Positions 26,174 to 34,664 of a DNA stretch of 64,000 nucleotides are shown piece by piece. The stretch is from assembly GCA_964560085.1 (NCBI GenBank), contig CAZLKF010000006.1, positions 21,464 to 85,463 on the forward strand. Direction: 5' to 3'. Position 1 is the first letter of the stretch. Every line of letters begins with the position of its first letter. The notes beneath the pieces were generated by a model. It had not been told where the DNA came from. It ran no database searches and saw only the letters and a list, made by a program, of their open reading frames with translations. The position numbers and the translations under genes were made by a program. The DNA comes from RUG11241 sp964560085. Its GTDB lineage: Bacteria > Bacillota_I > Bacilli_A > RF39 > UBA660.

Positions 26174-28453
26174 ATGTTTAAATTGACGGCTAATAAAGAA
26201 GATGTTATTAAATTCTCGATTTTCTGTGTAGCAATGTTCTTGGTTGTCTCAATAATAATAAACAATATTTCTGTTTTTTCAAGTACTGGAGAATTTGCAG
26301 GATTTAATCCATTCGCAGTGTTTAGTGATGTAGATTCTTTATTGTTAACTTTTGTTGTAACAATTGTAATTCTTCTTAGTATTATTTTTAGTACTTCTTC
26401 ACAATTTTTTGAAAGAGAAAAAGGCTTTGGATTTTCATTTTCTAAAAAAGACAAAGGTGGATATTCAAGATGGGCTACTGAGAAAGAATTTAAGGCAGAA
26501 CTAAAGCACATTTATGCCGATGATAAATCAACAAGTGCTGCTGGGATACCTTTAATTAATAATGGCCGAGATATATGGATAGATGATGGTGAGTTTCATA
26601 ATTTAATTATAGGTTCAACAGGTTCAGGAAAAACTGAAATGTTGGTTCAACCGATGGTAAAGATTTTAGCCAAAAAAGGCGAATCAATGATTATTACTGA
26701 CCCTAAAGGAGAAATATACGAAAATAATGCTAATGAACTACGCGAAAAGGGCTATAATGTTGTTTTGCTAAACTTTCGTGATCCTCAAAAGGGAAATTCT
26801 TGGAATCCTTTAACTTTACCATATGAATTGTATAAAAGTGGTAATAAAGATAAAGCTAATGAATTATTAGATGATTTGGCAATGAATATTTTGTATGATG
26901 AAAAAGCCCAAAATCAAGATCCATTCTGGGAAAAAACTTCAGCTGACTATTTTACAGGTTTAGCTTTAGGTTTGTTTGATGATGCTGAAGAAAGAGAAAT
27001 TAATTTAAATAGTATTAATTTAATGACAACTGTCGGCGAAGAAAAATTAATGGCTTCAACTTATATAAAAGAATACTTTGCTGATAAGGATCCAGCTTCA
27101 CCAGCTTATGTTAATGTATCTAGTACAATTATGGCACCAAGTGATACAAAAAACAGCATTTTATCAGTATTTAAACAAAAAATAAAACTTTTTGCGTCTC
27201 GTGAAAACTTAAGCGAAATGCTATGTCAAAGTGATTTTGATATGAAAGATATAGGACGCAAGAAAACAGCAGTTTTTGTTGTTATTCAAGACGAGAAAAA
27301 AACATATCATTCATTAGTTACTATTTTTGTAAAGCAATGTTATGAAACTTTAATTGATGTTGCTCAAGAAAATGGTGGAAAATTGTCTTATCGAACTAAT
27401 TTTATCTTGGATGAATTTGCAAACATGCCACCTTTAAAAGATGTAACAACAATGGTTACAGCAGCGCGAAGTCGAAAAATTCGTTTTAGTTTTATTATCC
27501 AAAACTTTGCACAGTTAAGTCAGGTATATGGTTCAGAAAACGGCGATACAATTAGAGGAAACTGTGGTAATATTATTTACCTAATTAGTAGTGAAATGAA
27601 AGCTTTAGAAGAAATCAGCAAGATGTGTGGTGAAGTTAAGTCTAAGGAAAAAGATAAAACAGCATCAACACCACTTGTTACAGTAAGTGATTTACAAAGA
27701 TTAAAAATGTGGACAATTATAGTTTTACGTACACGTTGTATGCCATTTAAGACAGTTTTAAAACCAAATTATCAAATGGAAAAAGAAAATAAATGGGGTA
27801 AGAAATATGAAAAAGCTTCTTATCCTACAAGAGCGGAAAATAAAGTAAAATTGTTTGATTTAAAAGCTTTTGTTAATAAAAAACGTGAAGAAAAATTAGG
27901 ATCAACTGGCACTGATACCGGAACAGGTTTTGGTGGCGGGATGTTTGGCAATAATATGTTTAATTCAAAACCAATTAATCCATTTATGCCTTCTTCACAA
28001 AATCAAGCATCGCCTAAGCCTAATACTGATTTTGATATAGATGAGATTGTTAAAAAGATAGATGCTAAAATTGCTGAATTAGAAGAGGAAGAGAAAAGGG
28101 AAAATCCAATTTCTAATCCAGACAATCAAAGAGAAAGCAATAATGAAGTTTTACAACCGAAGTCAATTCCAGCAAGTTTTGAACCTACTGTTGTCAATAG
28201 ACCTGTTGTTGATCCTCAGCCAATATCTAACAAAGTAGAAGAATTAAAGCCTGATGTTCATAAACAAATAGTGAATACTACTAATGAAGATACTGCTACA
28301 GAAAAGTTTGATTATTCAGATGATTATAAAAAGTACAATGACGAATTGAATAAAAATCCTCAAATTGACATTATTGAAGAACCTAGTAGTAAGAATTCGG
28401 GCAATCCAAGCGATGATGAATTCTTTGATGACTTTTTTGATGATGGAGAGTAG
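26174..28453 (+). CDS. virD4: VirD4/TraG-type coupling ATPase
   Basis: A 759-residue T4SS coupling protein that selects substrates and feeds them to the channel. Two N-terminal helices (about 12-33, 59-80), Walker A GSTGSGKT (147-154), ITDPKGEIYE after it, Walker B FILDEFAN (410-417), then TAARSRKIRFSFIIQNFAQL. Residues about 560-759 form a disordered tail, Gly/Met/Asn/Pro-rich then strongly acidic, ending DDEFFDDFFDDGE. The acidic end may recruit cargo, like acidic tails or the AAD of other coupling proteins; inference. It has its own promoter. Presence of VirD4 argues for substrate transfer and not only pilus assembly. Confidence 0.92.
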   Translation: MFKLTANKEDVIKFSIFCVAMFLVVSIIINNISVFSSTGEFAGFNPFAVFSDVDSLLLTFVVTIVILLSIIFSTSSQFFEREKGFGFSFSKKDKGGYSRWATEKEFKAELKHIYADDKSTSAAGIPLINNGRDIWIDDGEFHNLIIGSTGSGKTEMLVQPMVKILAKKGESMIITDPKGEIYENNANELREKGYNVVLLNFRDPQKGNSWNPLTLPYELYKSGNKDKANELLDDLAMNILYDEKAQNQDPFWEKTSADYFTGLALGLFDDAEEREINLNSINLMTTVGEEKLMASTYIKEYFADKDPASPAYVNVSSTIMAPSDTKNSILSVFKQKIKLFASRENLSEMLCQSDFDMKDIGRKKTAVFVVIQDEKKTYHSLVTIFVKQCYETLIDVAQENGGKLSYRTNFILDEFANMPPLKDVTTMVTAARSRKIRFSFIIQNFAQLSQVYGSENGDTIRGNCGNIIYLISSEMKALEEISKMCGEVKSKEKDKTASTPLVTVSDLQRLKMWTIIVLRTRCMPFKTVLKPNYQMEKENKWGKKYEKASYPTRAENKVKLFDLKAFVNKKREEKLGSTGTDTGTGFGGGMFGNNMFNSKPINPFMPSSQNQASPKPNTDFDIDEIVKKIDAKIAELEEEEKRENPISNPDNQRESNNEVLQPKSIPASFEPTVVNRPVVDPQPISNKVEELKPDVHKQIVNTTNEDTATEKFDYSDDYKKYNDELNKNPQIDIIEEPSSKNSGNPSDDEFFDDFFDDGE

Positions 28454-28507
28454 TCGAATATAATTTTAATTTCTTCTTATTGTTCATACAATATATTGGT
28501 GAATCAA

Positions 28508-28801
28508 ATGGGAAGAGAAATCACAATTGGTGAATTTAGAAAATTAAATAATCTGAATGTTATTGATATTCGTGATCAAAAATCATTTTTAGAAGAACAT
28601 ATTCCTAATTCAACTAATATTCCTTATCTTGAATTAATAGTTAATTATCGAAAATTTTTATCCAAAGATAAAATCTATTATCTTTGTTGTGAACAAGGTT
28701 TAAGAGGCCGCGATGTTACTGCTTATTTAGGGACAAAAGGATATAAAGTTATTAACTTGATTGGTGGATTTGAAGAGTATAAAAACTATAAATACAAGTA
28801 A
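28508..28801 (+). CDS. Single-domain rhodanese
   Basis: A 97-residue cytoplasmic sulfurtransferase-like domain: NVIDIRDQKSFLEEHIPNS (the DxR..xEF..GHI.GA pattern), LCCEQGLRG with active-site Cys61 in C-x-x-G-x-R, and LIGGFEEYK at the end. PspE/YgaP-size. Likely carries persulfide sulfur for an unknown acceptor. Start at ATG 28508 after TTGGTGAAT; the upstream TTG at 28496 is within that site. It stands alone between virD4 and rmuC, with a terminator overlapping its stop. Confidence 0.85.
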   Translation: MGREITIGEFRKLNNLNVIDIRDQKSFLEEHIPNSTNIPYLELIVNYRKFLSKDKIYYLCCEQGLRGRDVTAYLGTKGYKVINLIGGFEEYKNYKYK

Positions 28802-28817
28802 TTTATAGTTTTTTTTT
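28781..28817 (+). terminator. Rho-independent terminator overlapping a stop codon
   Basis: 13-bp stem (28781-28793 with 28801-28813), 7-nt loop, T tract to 28817; the rhodanese stop is at 28799-28801. Confidence 0.85.
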
Positions 28818-28828
28818 AGAATTTATAT

Positions 28829-28834
28829 TATAAT
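28829..28834 (+). promoter_or_regulatory. -10 box of rmuC
   Basis: TATAAT, 16 nt before ATG 28851, just downstream of the terminator T tract; AGGTGAT follows at 28841-28847. Confidence 0.5.
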
Positions 28835-28850
28835 GATTATAGGTGATAAA

Positions 28851-29924
28851 ATGGAATACGTAATTGTCGCATTATTAATTGTTTTAATAATTATAAGTGT
28901 TTTTTCATTAACAAAAAATATAAATGAATCTAACATTACTGAAAGACTTGGGAAATTAGAGACAAATACAATTAAAGAATTAGGTGATTTTAAAAACGAT
29001 ATTAACAAAAACATTAACGAAGACTTTACTAAATTAAATGATCGTATTGAAGAGAGATTAAGAATCATTAATGATAAAGTAAATGAGAGACTAGATCAAA
29101 ATTTTGAAAAAACTAATAAAACATTCAATTCAGTATTAGAACGTTTGTCAAAAATTGATGAAGCTCAAAAGAAAATTGATTTATTATCAAATGATATAGT
29201 TTCACTACAATCAGTTTTAACAGATAAGAAATCACGCGGAATTTTTGGTGAAGTGAATTTAAAGCATATATTAGTAAGTGTTTTTGGTGAAAATACTAGC
29301 CATATTTATCAAATGCAGTATTCTTTTAATAACGGTACAATTGCTGATTGTGTGTTATTTGCCCCTGAACCACTAGGTTTAATCGCTATTGATTCTAAAT
29401 TTCCATTAGAAAATTATCAGAATATGGTAGATAAAAATAATAGTGAATTAATGCGTATCCAAGCTGAGAAAAACTTTAAAATTGATATGAAAAAGCACAT
29501 TGATGCCATCAGTACAAAATACATTATTCCTGGCGTAACAACCGATCAAGCTATTCTTTTCTTACCAGCCGAAGCAATATTTGCTGAGTTGAATGCATAT
29601 CATCAAGACTTAATCGATTATTCATATAAAAAAAAGGTATGGATTACAAGTCCAACAACTTTAATTAGCACATTAACAACTTTACAAATAATTATGAAAA
29701 ATATTGAAAGAGATAAATATACAAAGGTCATTCATCAAGAATTAAAACTATTAGATGTTGAATTTGGGCGCTATCGTGAAAGATGGGACAAATTGTCAAG
29801 AAGCATTGATACTGTATCTAAAGACGTTAAAGAGTTAAATACAACAACAGATAAAATAACAAAAAGATTTAATTCTATTAATCAAGTTGATGTTGATAAA
29901 ATAGGAGTAGAAGAAAGAGAGTAA
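28851..29924 (+). CDS. rmuC: RmuC-family DNA recombination protein
   Basis: A 357-residue protein with an N-terminal membrane helix (1-20), a coiled coil (about 30-110), and the RmuC nuclease-like domain: GIFGEVNLKHIL, TIADCVLFAPEPLGLIAIDSKFPLENY (PD-(D/E)XK-like core with D..K), ILFLPAEAIFAEL, VWITSPTTLISTL. RmuC limits inversions at short inverted repeats and has been linked to defence against foreign DNA and recombination control. Start at ATG 28851 from the AGGTGAT site; the earlier ATG 28833 lies in the promoter. Coupled to the next gene by TAATG. Confidence 0.88.
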   Translation: MEYVIVALLIVLIIISVFSLTKNINESNITERLGKLETNTIKELGDFKNDINKNINEDFTKLNDRIEERLRIINDKVNERLDQNFEKTNKTFNSVLERLSKIDEAQKKIDLLSNDIVSLQSVLTDKKSRGIFGEVNLKHILVSVFGENTSHIYQMQYSFNNGTIADCVLFAPEPLGLIAIDSKFPLENYQNMVDKNNSELMRIQAEKNFKIDMKKHIDAISTKYIIPGVTTDQAILFLPAEAIFAELNAYHQDLIDYSYKKKVWITSPTTLISTLTTLQIIMKNIERDKYTKVIHQELKLLDVEFGRYRERWDKLSRSIDTVSKDVKELNTTTDKITKRFNSINQVDVDKIGVEERE

Positions 29925-30262
29925 TGAATATGGAGATTGACAAGGATCAGCTAAAAAAATTGAAAAAATTTATGACTGACTATCCGCAAGAAGCAAAAAA
30001 ACTTTTAAGAAATGATCCTCAATTATTTCAGGCAATTAGTGAGTTGATGTACGACGATGAAGTTCCAGTGGTAAATTTCGGTTCAAATGGTGCTACAGGT
30101 AGAGAAATAACTGGAAATCGAAAAACATTAACAAAACCGGGAGTTCCAGATGGATTATATGTAAATAATGATAAAGGTTTTTCAAATTATTTATTACTAG
30201 CCATCCTTGCATTCGCAATTCAATTAGTTATAACACTTATATGTATTTTCTTTTATAAGTAG
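29924..30262 (+). CDS. Tail-anchored small membrane protein, unknown
   Basis: A 112-residue protein: helical acidic/basic N-terminal part (DQLKKLKKFMTDYPQEAKKLLRNDPQLF), a linker, and one C-terminal helix (about 88-109) without an outside domain. No signal peptide, so the soluble part faces the cytoplasm. ATG 29924 overlaps the rmuC stop, with an alternative ATG at 29930. Co-transcribed with rmuC. Family not recognised. Confidence 0.6.
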   Translation: MNMEIDKDQLKKLKKFMTDYPQEAKKLLRNDPQLFQAISELMYDDEVPVVNFGSNGATGREITGNRKTLTKPGVPDGLYVNNDKGFSNYLLLAILAFAIQLVITLICIFFYK

Positions 30263-30288
30263 TATGTATTTGCAAAAATTAAAGCATA

Positions 30289-30306
30289 TGTTTATACGCA
30301 TAAACA
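30289..30306 (+). promoter_or_regulatory. Perfect 7-bp inverted repeat upstream of pilin paralogue A
   Basis: TGTTTATACGCATAAACA: a 7-bp stem with loop ACGC and no T tract, so not a terminator. It lies 83 nt before the ATG of the first VirB2-like gene in a 126-nt gap and could be an operator or an RNA hairpin. A -10-like TACAAT is at 30335-30340. Confidence 0.35.
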
Positions 30307-30388
30307 GTATTATCATATAACAGATGAAGTGAGATACAATATTGTTGATTAAGAGGCATAAATGGTAGTAATTGAAAGGACATCGAAA

Positions 30389-31180
30389 ATGAAGAAATTA
30401 ATTGGAATATTGTTTATTATTTTTCCGTTATTTGTTGATGCTGAATATGTATTTGCAGCACGGTGTGAATATAAATATCCAGGTGAAGATTGTAAATTAA
30501 TTGTGCATCAAGAAGAAAATGAGGGCATCTCTCCGGAAATAGAAGGCACATCTATTAATTGCACTCCAGTTGGTTCAGTATATATGTTTAATGATTTTTC
30601 ATTTTATTCAACAATTTTTTATGACAATAATGGAAATTTTAAGTGTCCTACCCTTATGGCTACTACAAGAGTAACCGCTGGTCGCACTAATGCAACCTTA
30701 CTTAGTGATGGAGTAGGTGCTACTCTTTGCCCAAGAGGTTGTCCACAAGTTGCTGGAGAACTAAAACAAGATGATCCTCCACCAACTCCTGATAAGCCCA
30801 TCACCCCACCAGATCCATATAAGGGCGTCGAAAAATGTGAAAAGGGAACAACTGATGAAATAAACTATATTGTCGCGTGTGGGTGTATTCCTGCAAACGT
30901 AGCAGATATTACAAGTAAGGTCTATTATATTCTTAGAGTAATAGGTCCAATTCTTTTAATTATAGTTGGTGGAGTTGAAATGGCTAAGGCAGTAGGAACC
31001 CAAGATGAAAGCGCAATTGAAAAAGCTAAAAAGAAGCTTGTCAATAAAGCAATTGCAGCAGCTGCTATATTTTTAGTATTTACATTAATAAAGTTAGGAA
31101 TCAGTATCGTCCGCGATCAAAGTCAAACAGTAGAACTTTATGAATGCCTTGAATATTTGTTGAATGGCTATAAAATTTAA
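30389..31180 (+). CDS. VirB2-like T4SS pilin with variable ectodomain (paralogue A)
   Basis: A 263-residue protein: signal peptide (about 1-24), N-terminal extracytoplasmic domain (25-125) with seven cysteines, a Pro-rich linker (about 127-140), then a C-terminal module (141-263) with two membrane helices (YYILRVIGPILLIIVGG and NKAIAAAAIFLVFTLIKL) joined by a basic loop (EKAKKKLV). This helix-GG-KAKK-helix plan is that of Gram-positive T4SS pilin/VirB2-TrbC proteins. The C-terminal module is about 90 percent identical (111 of 123 residues by my count) to that of the protein at 33852, while the ectodomains differ strongly. ATG 30389 follows GAAAGGA; the ATG at 30362 gives a poor signal start. 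Confidence 0.75.
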   Translation: MKKLIGILFIIFPLFVDAEYVFAARCEYKYPGEDCKLIVHQEENEGISPEIEGTSINCTPVGSVYMFNDFSFYSTIFYDNNGNFKCPTLMATTRVTAGRTNATLLSDGVGATLCPRGCPQVAGELKQDDPPPTPDKPITPPDPYKGVEKCEKGTTDEINYIVACGCIPANVADITSKVYYILRVIGPILLIIVGGVEMAKAVGTQDESAIEKAKKKLVNKAIAAAAIFLVFTLIKLGISIVRDQSQTVELYECLEYLLNGYKI

Positions 31181-31221
31181 AGAAGGTTAGACATTAATCA
31201 ATGTACAACTTTCTTTTTTTT
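31179..31221 (+). terminator. Rho-independent terminator
   Basis: Long hairpin: 10-bp stem with one G-T pair (31179-31188 with 31207-31216), internal loop, 4-bp upper stem (31192-31195 with 31200-31203), then a T tract to 31221. Ends the pilin A unit. Confidence 0.85.
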
Positions 31222-31278
31222 GTAAAATCACTAGGAAATCAGTTAAAAATAAATTATAATATTATAGAAGGTGAAAAT

Positions 31279-33390
31279 ATGAAGGAGCAAATTATCAATT
31301 TATTAAAAAAGCAAAAGTATGCATTATCTACTCAAGAAATATACGATGTGTTAAATTTAGATAGTGTGGAAGAATTAAAAAGTTTAATTAAAGAACTTGA
31401 TCAATTAGAAAAAGATTTATTAATTTATCGCACAAAAAAAGATAATTATATGCTTTTTCAAGAAAGTCATTTAAAGGCTGGAAAATTCATAAGCAATAAA
31501 AATGGTTATGGTTTTGTTGACATCAATGAAACTGAAGATATATATATATCAAAAACTAATACTAATAAAGCAATTCATGGCGATACAGTATTTGTTGAAG
31601 TAATTAATGAAACAGCTGGTAAAAGAGAAGGAAAGATTGTTAAAATCGTTGATAGATCAGCTAAGGAATTAGTTGGAGAATACAATGTTGTTGAAAACAA
31701 TGGAATTGTAACTCCAGATGATGATCATTATAAATTTAAAATTGCGGTTAGTTTTGAAAATAGTATGGGTGCAATTGATGGACATAAAGTATTAGTAAAA
31801 ATATTAAACCGTAAATCAGAAAATTTATATAGTGGAGAGATTGTACGTGTTATTGGTCATAAAAATGACCCAGGGATTGATGTTTTGTCGATTGCATGTA
31901 AATATAACCTTGCAGATGAATTTTCATCAGAAATAGAGAAAGAATTAGAAAATATTCCATATGAAGTTGATGAAAAAGAAAAAAAGAATCGTCGCGATTT
32001 AAGAGAAAAAAAGATTTTCACAATAGATGGAGCTGATACTAAAGATATCGATGATGCCATATCTCTAGATGTTCTGGATAATGGTAATTATTTACTAGGT
32101 GTTCATATTGCTGATGTTAGCCATTATGTAAGTGAAGCAAGTGCAATTGGCTTAGAAGCAGAGGATCGCGGAACAAGTGTCTACTTAGGTGGCAGAGTAA
32201 TACCAATGTTGCCTCAAAAGCTATCAAATGGTATTTGTTCACTTAACCCTAATACTGATCGTTTAACTATATCATGTGATATGGAAATTGATCTTAGTGG
32301 AAATATTGTTAAATCAGACATTTATTTGAGTCTTATTAATTCAAAAAAACAAATGACTTATCATGATGTTAATAAAATTTTAACAGAGAATGTTATTCCA
32401 GCTGGATATGAAGAATTCAGTGAAACTTTAATCAAAATGAATGAGTTAGCTCATCTATTAAGAAAAAATAAAGAATCAAGAGGATATATTGATTTTGACA
32501 TTGAAGAAGCAAAAATTGAGATCGATGAACGTGGTGAAGCAATTGATATAAAACCGCGAGTTCGTGGTGAAGGTGAAAAATTAATTGAAGACTTTATGAT
32601 TGCTGCTAATGAAGCGGTTGCTTCAACAATTTATTACATGGATTTGCCTTTCTTATATCGTGTTCACGGCACACCATCAGAAGAAAAAATAATGAATTTC
32701 ACTAAGTTTATTGGAATTCTTGGCTATAAAATTAACGGGAAAATTAAGAATATAACACCAAAAACTATTCAGAGAATTTTGGAATCATTAGAAGATAAAC
32801 CAGAATATGGTATATTGTCACAATTATTGCTTAGAAGTATGCAGAAAGCCATTTATGATAAGAATAATATTGGACATTTTGGCATAGCAAGTAAGTGTTA
32901 TACTCATTTTACATCGCCAATCAGAAGATTTCCAGATTTAACAGTTCATCGCTTATTAAAGACATACTTGTTTGAACAAAAATTAGATGTTAATACTATT
33001 GAACGCGTTGAAACAAGATTAGATATAATTGGACCACATTCATCTAAAAAAGAGCGAGATGCTTTTGAGTGCGAATGTGAAGTTGATGATATGAAAATGG
33101 CTGAATATATGGCAAAACACATTGGTGAAGAGTATAATGGTATTGTGAGTGAAGTTTTAAACTTTGGAATGTTTATTCAACTTGATAATTTGGTTGATGG
33201 TTTAGTCAGAATAGATAGTTTAAATGAGAGATACATTTTTGATGAAGAAACTTTCACAATTAGAAGCAAGCATGACAAAAGAGGCTATCGTTTAGGTGAT
33301 AAAGTAAAAATCAAAGTGATTGCAGCTGATAAAACAACTCATAAAATTGATTTCGAAATGGTGGAAAAATTAAATGATAGAAATAAATAA
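31279..33390 (+). CDS. rnr: Ribonuclease R
   Basis: A 703-residue processive 3'-5' exoribonuclease of the RNB family. Order: N-terminal winged-helix (about 1-65), cold-shock/OB domains (about 70-220), RNB catalytic domain with TIDGADTKDIDDAISL (248-263, Asp cluster binding Mg), ADVSHYV, YLGGRVIPMLPQKLSNG, and a C-terminal S1 domain (about 620-700, NGIVSEVLNFGMFIQL). RNase R degrades structured RNA and works with tmRNA/SmpB in ribosome rescue, consistent with smpB overlapping its 3' end. Start at ATG 31279 after AGAAGGTGA; an in-frame ATG at 31201 lies in the terminator. A -10 TATAAT is at 31255-31260. Confidence 0.95.
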   Translation: MKEQIINLLKKQKYALSTQEIYDVLNLDSVEELKSLIKELDQLEKDLLIYRTKKDNYMLFQESHLKAGKFISNKNGYGFVDINETEDIYISKTNTNKAIHGDTVFVEVINETAGKREGKIVKIVDRSAKELVGEYNVVENNGIVTPDDDHYKFKIAVSFENSMGAIDGHKVLVKILNRKSENLYSGEIVRVIGHKNDPGIDVLSIACKYNLADEFSSEIEKELENIPYEVDEKEKKNRRDLREKKIFTIDGADTKDIDDAISLDVLDNGNYLLGVHIADVSHYVSEASAIGLEAEDRGTSVYLGGRVIPMLPQKLSNGICSLNPNTDRLTISCDMEIDLSGNIVKSDIYLSLINSKKQMTYHDVNKILTENVIPAGYEEFSETLIKMNELAHLLRKNKESRGYIDFDIEEAKIEIDERGEAIDIKPRVRGEGEKLIEDFMIAANEAVASTIYYMDLPFLYRVHGTPSEEKIMNFTKFIGILGYKINGKIKNITPKTIQRILESLEDKPEYGILSQLLLRSMQKAIYDKNNIGHFGIASKCYTHFTSPIRRFPDLTVHRLLKTYLFEQKLDVNTIERVETRLDIIGPHSSKKERDAFECECEVDDMKMAEYMAKHIGEEYNGIVSEVLNFGMFIQLDNLVDGLVRIDSLNERYIFDEETFTIRSKHDKRGYRLGDKVKIKVIAADKTTHKIDFEMVEKLNDRNK

Positions 33391-33820
33391 TAGACAAGCA
33401 AAGTTTAATTATGAGATTTTAGAAACATATGAAGCTGGAATTGTTTTAACAGGAACAGAAATTAAATCCTTGAAAAATGGGAATGCTAATATTAAAGATA
33501 GCTATGCCATTATTAAGGAACAAGAAATATATTTGCTTAATATGCATATTAGTCATTATGAAGAAGGCAATATTTTCAATCATGATGAAACAAGAACGAG
33601 AAAGTTATTATTGCACAAAAATGAAATCTTAAAGTTAAAAAATAAGATAGACTTGAATGGATTTACTATAATACCTTTAAAAATTTATTTTGTAAAAAGA
33701 CACGCCAAAGTATTAATTGGTTTGGCAAAAGGCAAAAAATTATATGACAAACGTGAAGATATCAAAAAGAAAGATATTGAGCGCGAAATAAGAAAAGATT
33801 TTAAAGAAAGATTAAAATAA
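33374..33820 (+). CDS. smpB: SmpB, tmRNA-binding protein
   Basis: 148 residues, normal length. Motifs NRQAKFNYEILETYEAGIVLTG (start), KSLKNGNANIKDSYA and HSR-type RKLLLHKNEI, GLAKGKKLYDKREDIK, and a basic C-terminal tail. Binds tmRNA and delivers it to stalled ribosomes. Overlaps rnr by 17 nt; its RNA partner ssrA is at 47761. Confidence 0.95.
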   Translation: MIEINNRQAKFNYEILETYEAGIVLTGTEIKSLKNGNANIKDSYAIIKEQEIYLLNMHISHYEEGNIFNHDETRTRKLLLHKNEILKLKNKIDLNGFTIIPLKIYFVKRHAKVLIGLAKGKKLYDKREDIKKKDIEREIRKDFKERLK

Positions 33821-33851
33821 AAAATTCTAATAATACTGAAAGGATTTAGAT

Positions 33852-34643
33852 GTGACAAAAATGGTTAGTTATGCAATGGACAATTTGAAAAAAAGATTAT
33901 ACATGATGATATTTGTACTATTATTAAGTTTTTTTTCGTGTATAACTATGGCAAAAGGAGAAACATATTATCGTTATTATTATGAAGGCGATAATGTGAT
34001 AGTGACTTCCGAAACTTTATCAGCAAATGTATCAGTATATGAAACAGGAACCAATTTATGCAAAATAGGTGACTATTACATTCTTAATCAATCTTACGTA
34101 GATGAGTGTCCCGAATATATAAGCTATTGGAATAATGGTAATTATGAATATTTTGTTGTTAAATTAGAAACCGCAAAAAATGCTTCAGATGACTATGGAG
34201 CATTTTATTGCCTTTCTTCTGTATGCAATCCTACTAATAATAATCCTGGTACGGATACTCCTATTATTTCGCCAGATCCATATAAAGGTGTGGAAAAATG
34301 TGAAAAAGGTGTAACTGATGAGATAAATTACATTGTGGCGTGTGGGTGTATTCCAGCAAACATAGCTGATATTATGAGTAGAGTTTATTATATCTTGAGG
34401 GTAGTAGGACCAATTCTTTTAATCATAGTTGGTGGAATTGAAATGGCAAAAGCAGTAGCAACTCAAGATGAAAGTTCTATCGAAAAAGCCAAGAAAAAAC
34501 TTGTTAATAAAGCAATTGCAGCAGCTGCCATATTTGTAGTATTTACAATAATAAAGCTAGGCGTTAGTATTGTTCGTGATCAAAGTCAAACAGTAGAACT
34601 ATATGAGTGCCTTGAGTATTTATTAAATGGTTATAATATTTAA
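33852..34643 (+). CDS. VirB2-like T4SS pilin with variable ectodomain (paralogue B)
   Basis: A 263-residue protein read from GTG 33852 (GAAAGGA upstream; ATG 33861 is an alternative). Hydrophobic signal (about 15-33), an ectodomain with four cysteines in the mature part, a Pro/Asn linker, then a C-terminal module from residue 141 (PDPYKGVEKCEKG) to the end that nearly copies the one at 30389: two helices, EKAKKKLV loop, and the same C terminus (QSQTVELYECLEYLLNGY). The ectodomain keeps only faint anchors with paralogue A (Y.Y.GED-like start, NNGN-aromatic, a Cys pair before the linker). It sits after smpB and ends in a terminator shared with the convergent rodA-like gene. Confidence 0.74.
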   Translation: MTKMVSYAMDNLKKRLYMMIFVLLLSFFSCITMAKGETYYRYYYEGDNVIVTSETLSANVSVYETGTNLCKIGDYYILNQSYVDECPEYISYWNNGNYEYFVVKLETAKNASDDYGAFYCLSSVCNPTNNNPGTDTPIISPDPYKGVEKCEKGVTDEINYIVACGCIPANIADIMSRVYYILRVVGPILLIIVGGIEMAKAVATQDESSIEKAKKKLVNKAIAAAAIFVVFTIIKLGVSIVRDQSQTVELYECLEYLLNGYNI

Positions 34644-34664
34644 GAAAGCTTAGCTTTCTTTTTT
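34642..34664 (+). terminator. Rho-independent terminator
   Basis: 8-bp perfect stem (34642-34649 with 34653-34660), loop TTA, T tract to 34664. It overlaps the pilin B stop and the stop of the convergent rodA-like gene. Confidence 0.82.

Noticed and set aside
8443..34643. Complete conjugative element or prophage
   Set aside because: No relaxase, integrase, replication or structural phage gene, and no flanking direct repeats or tRNA insertion site at the block edges in this window.
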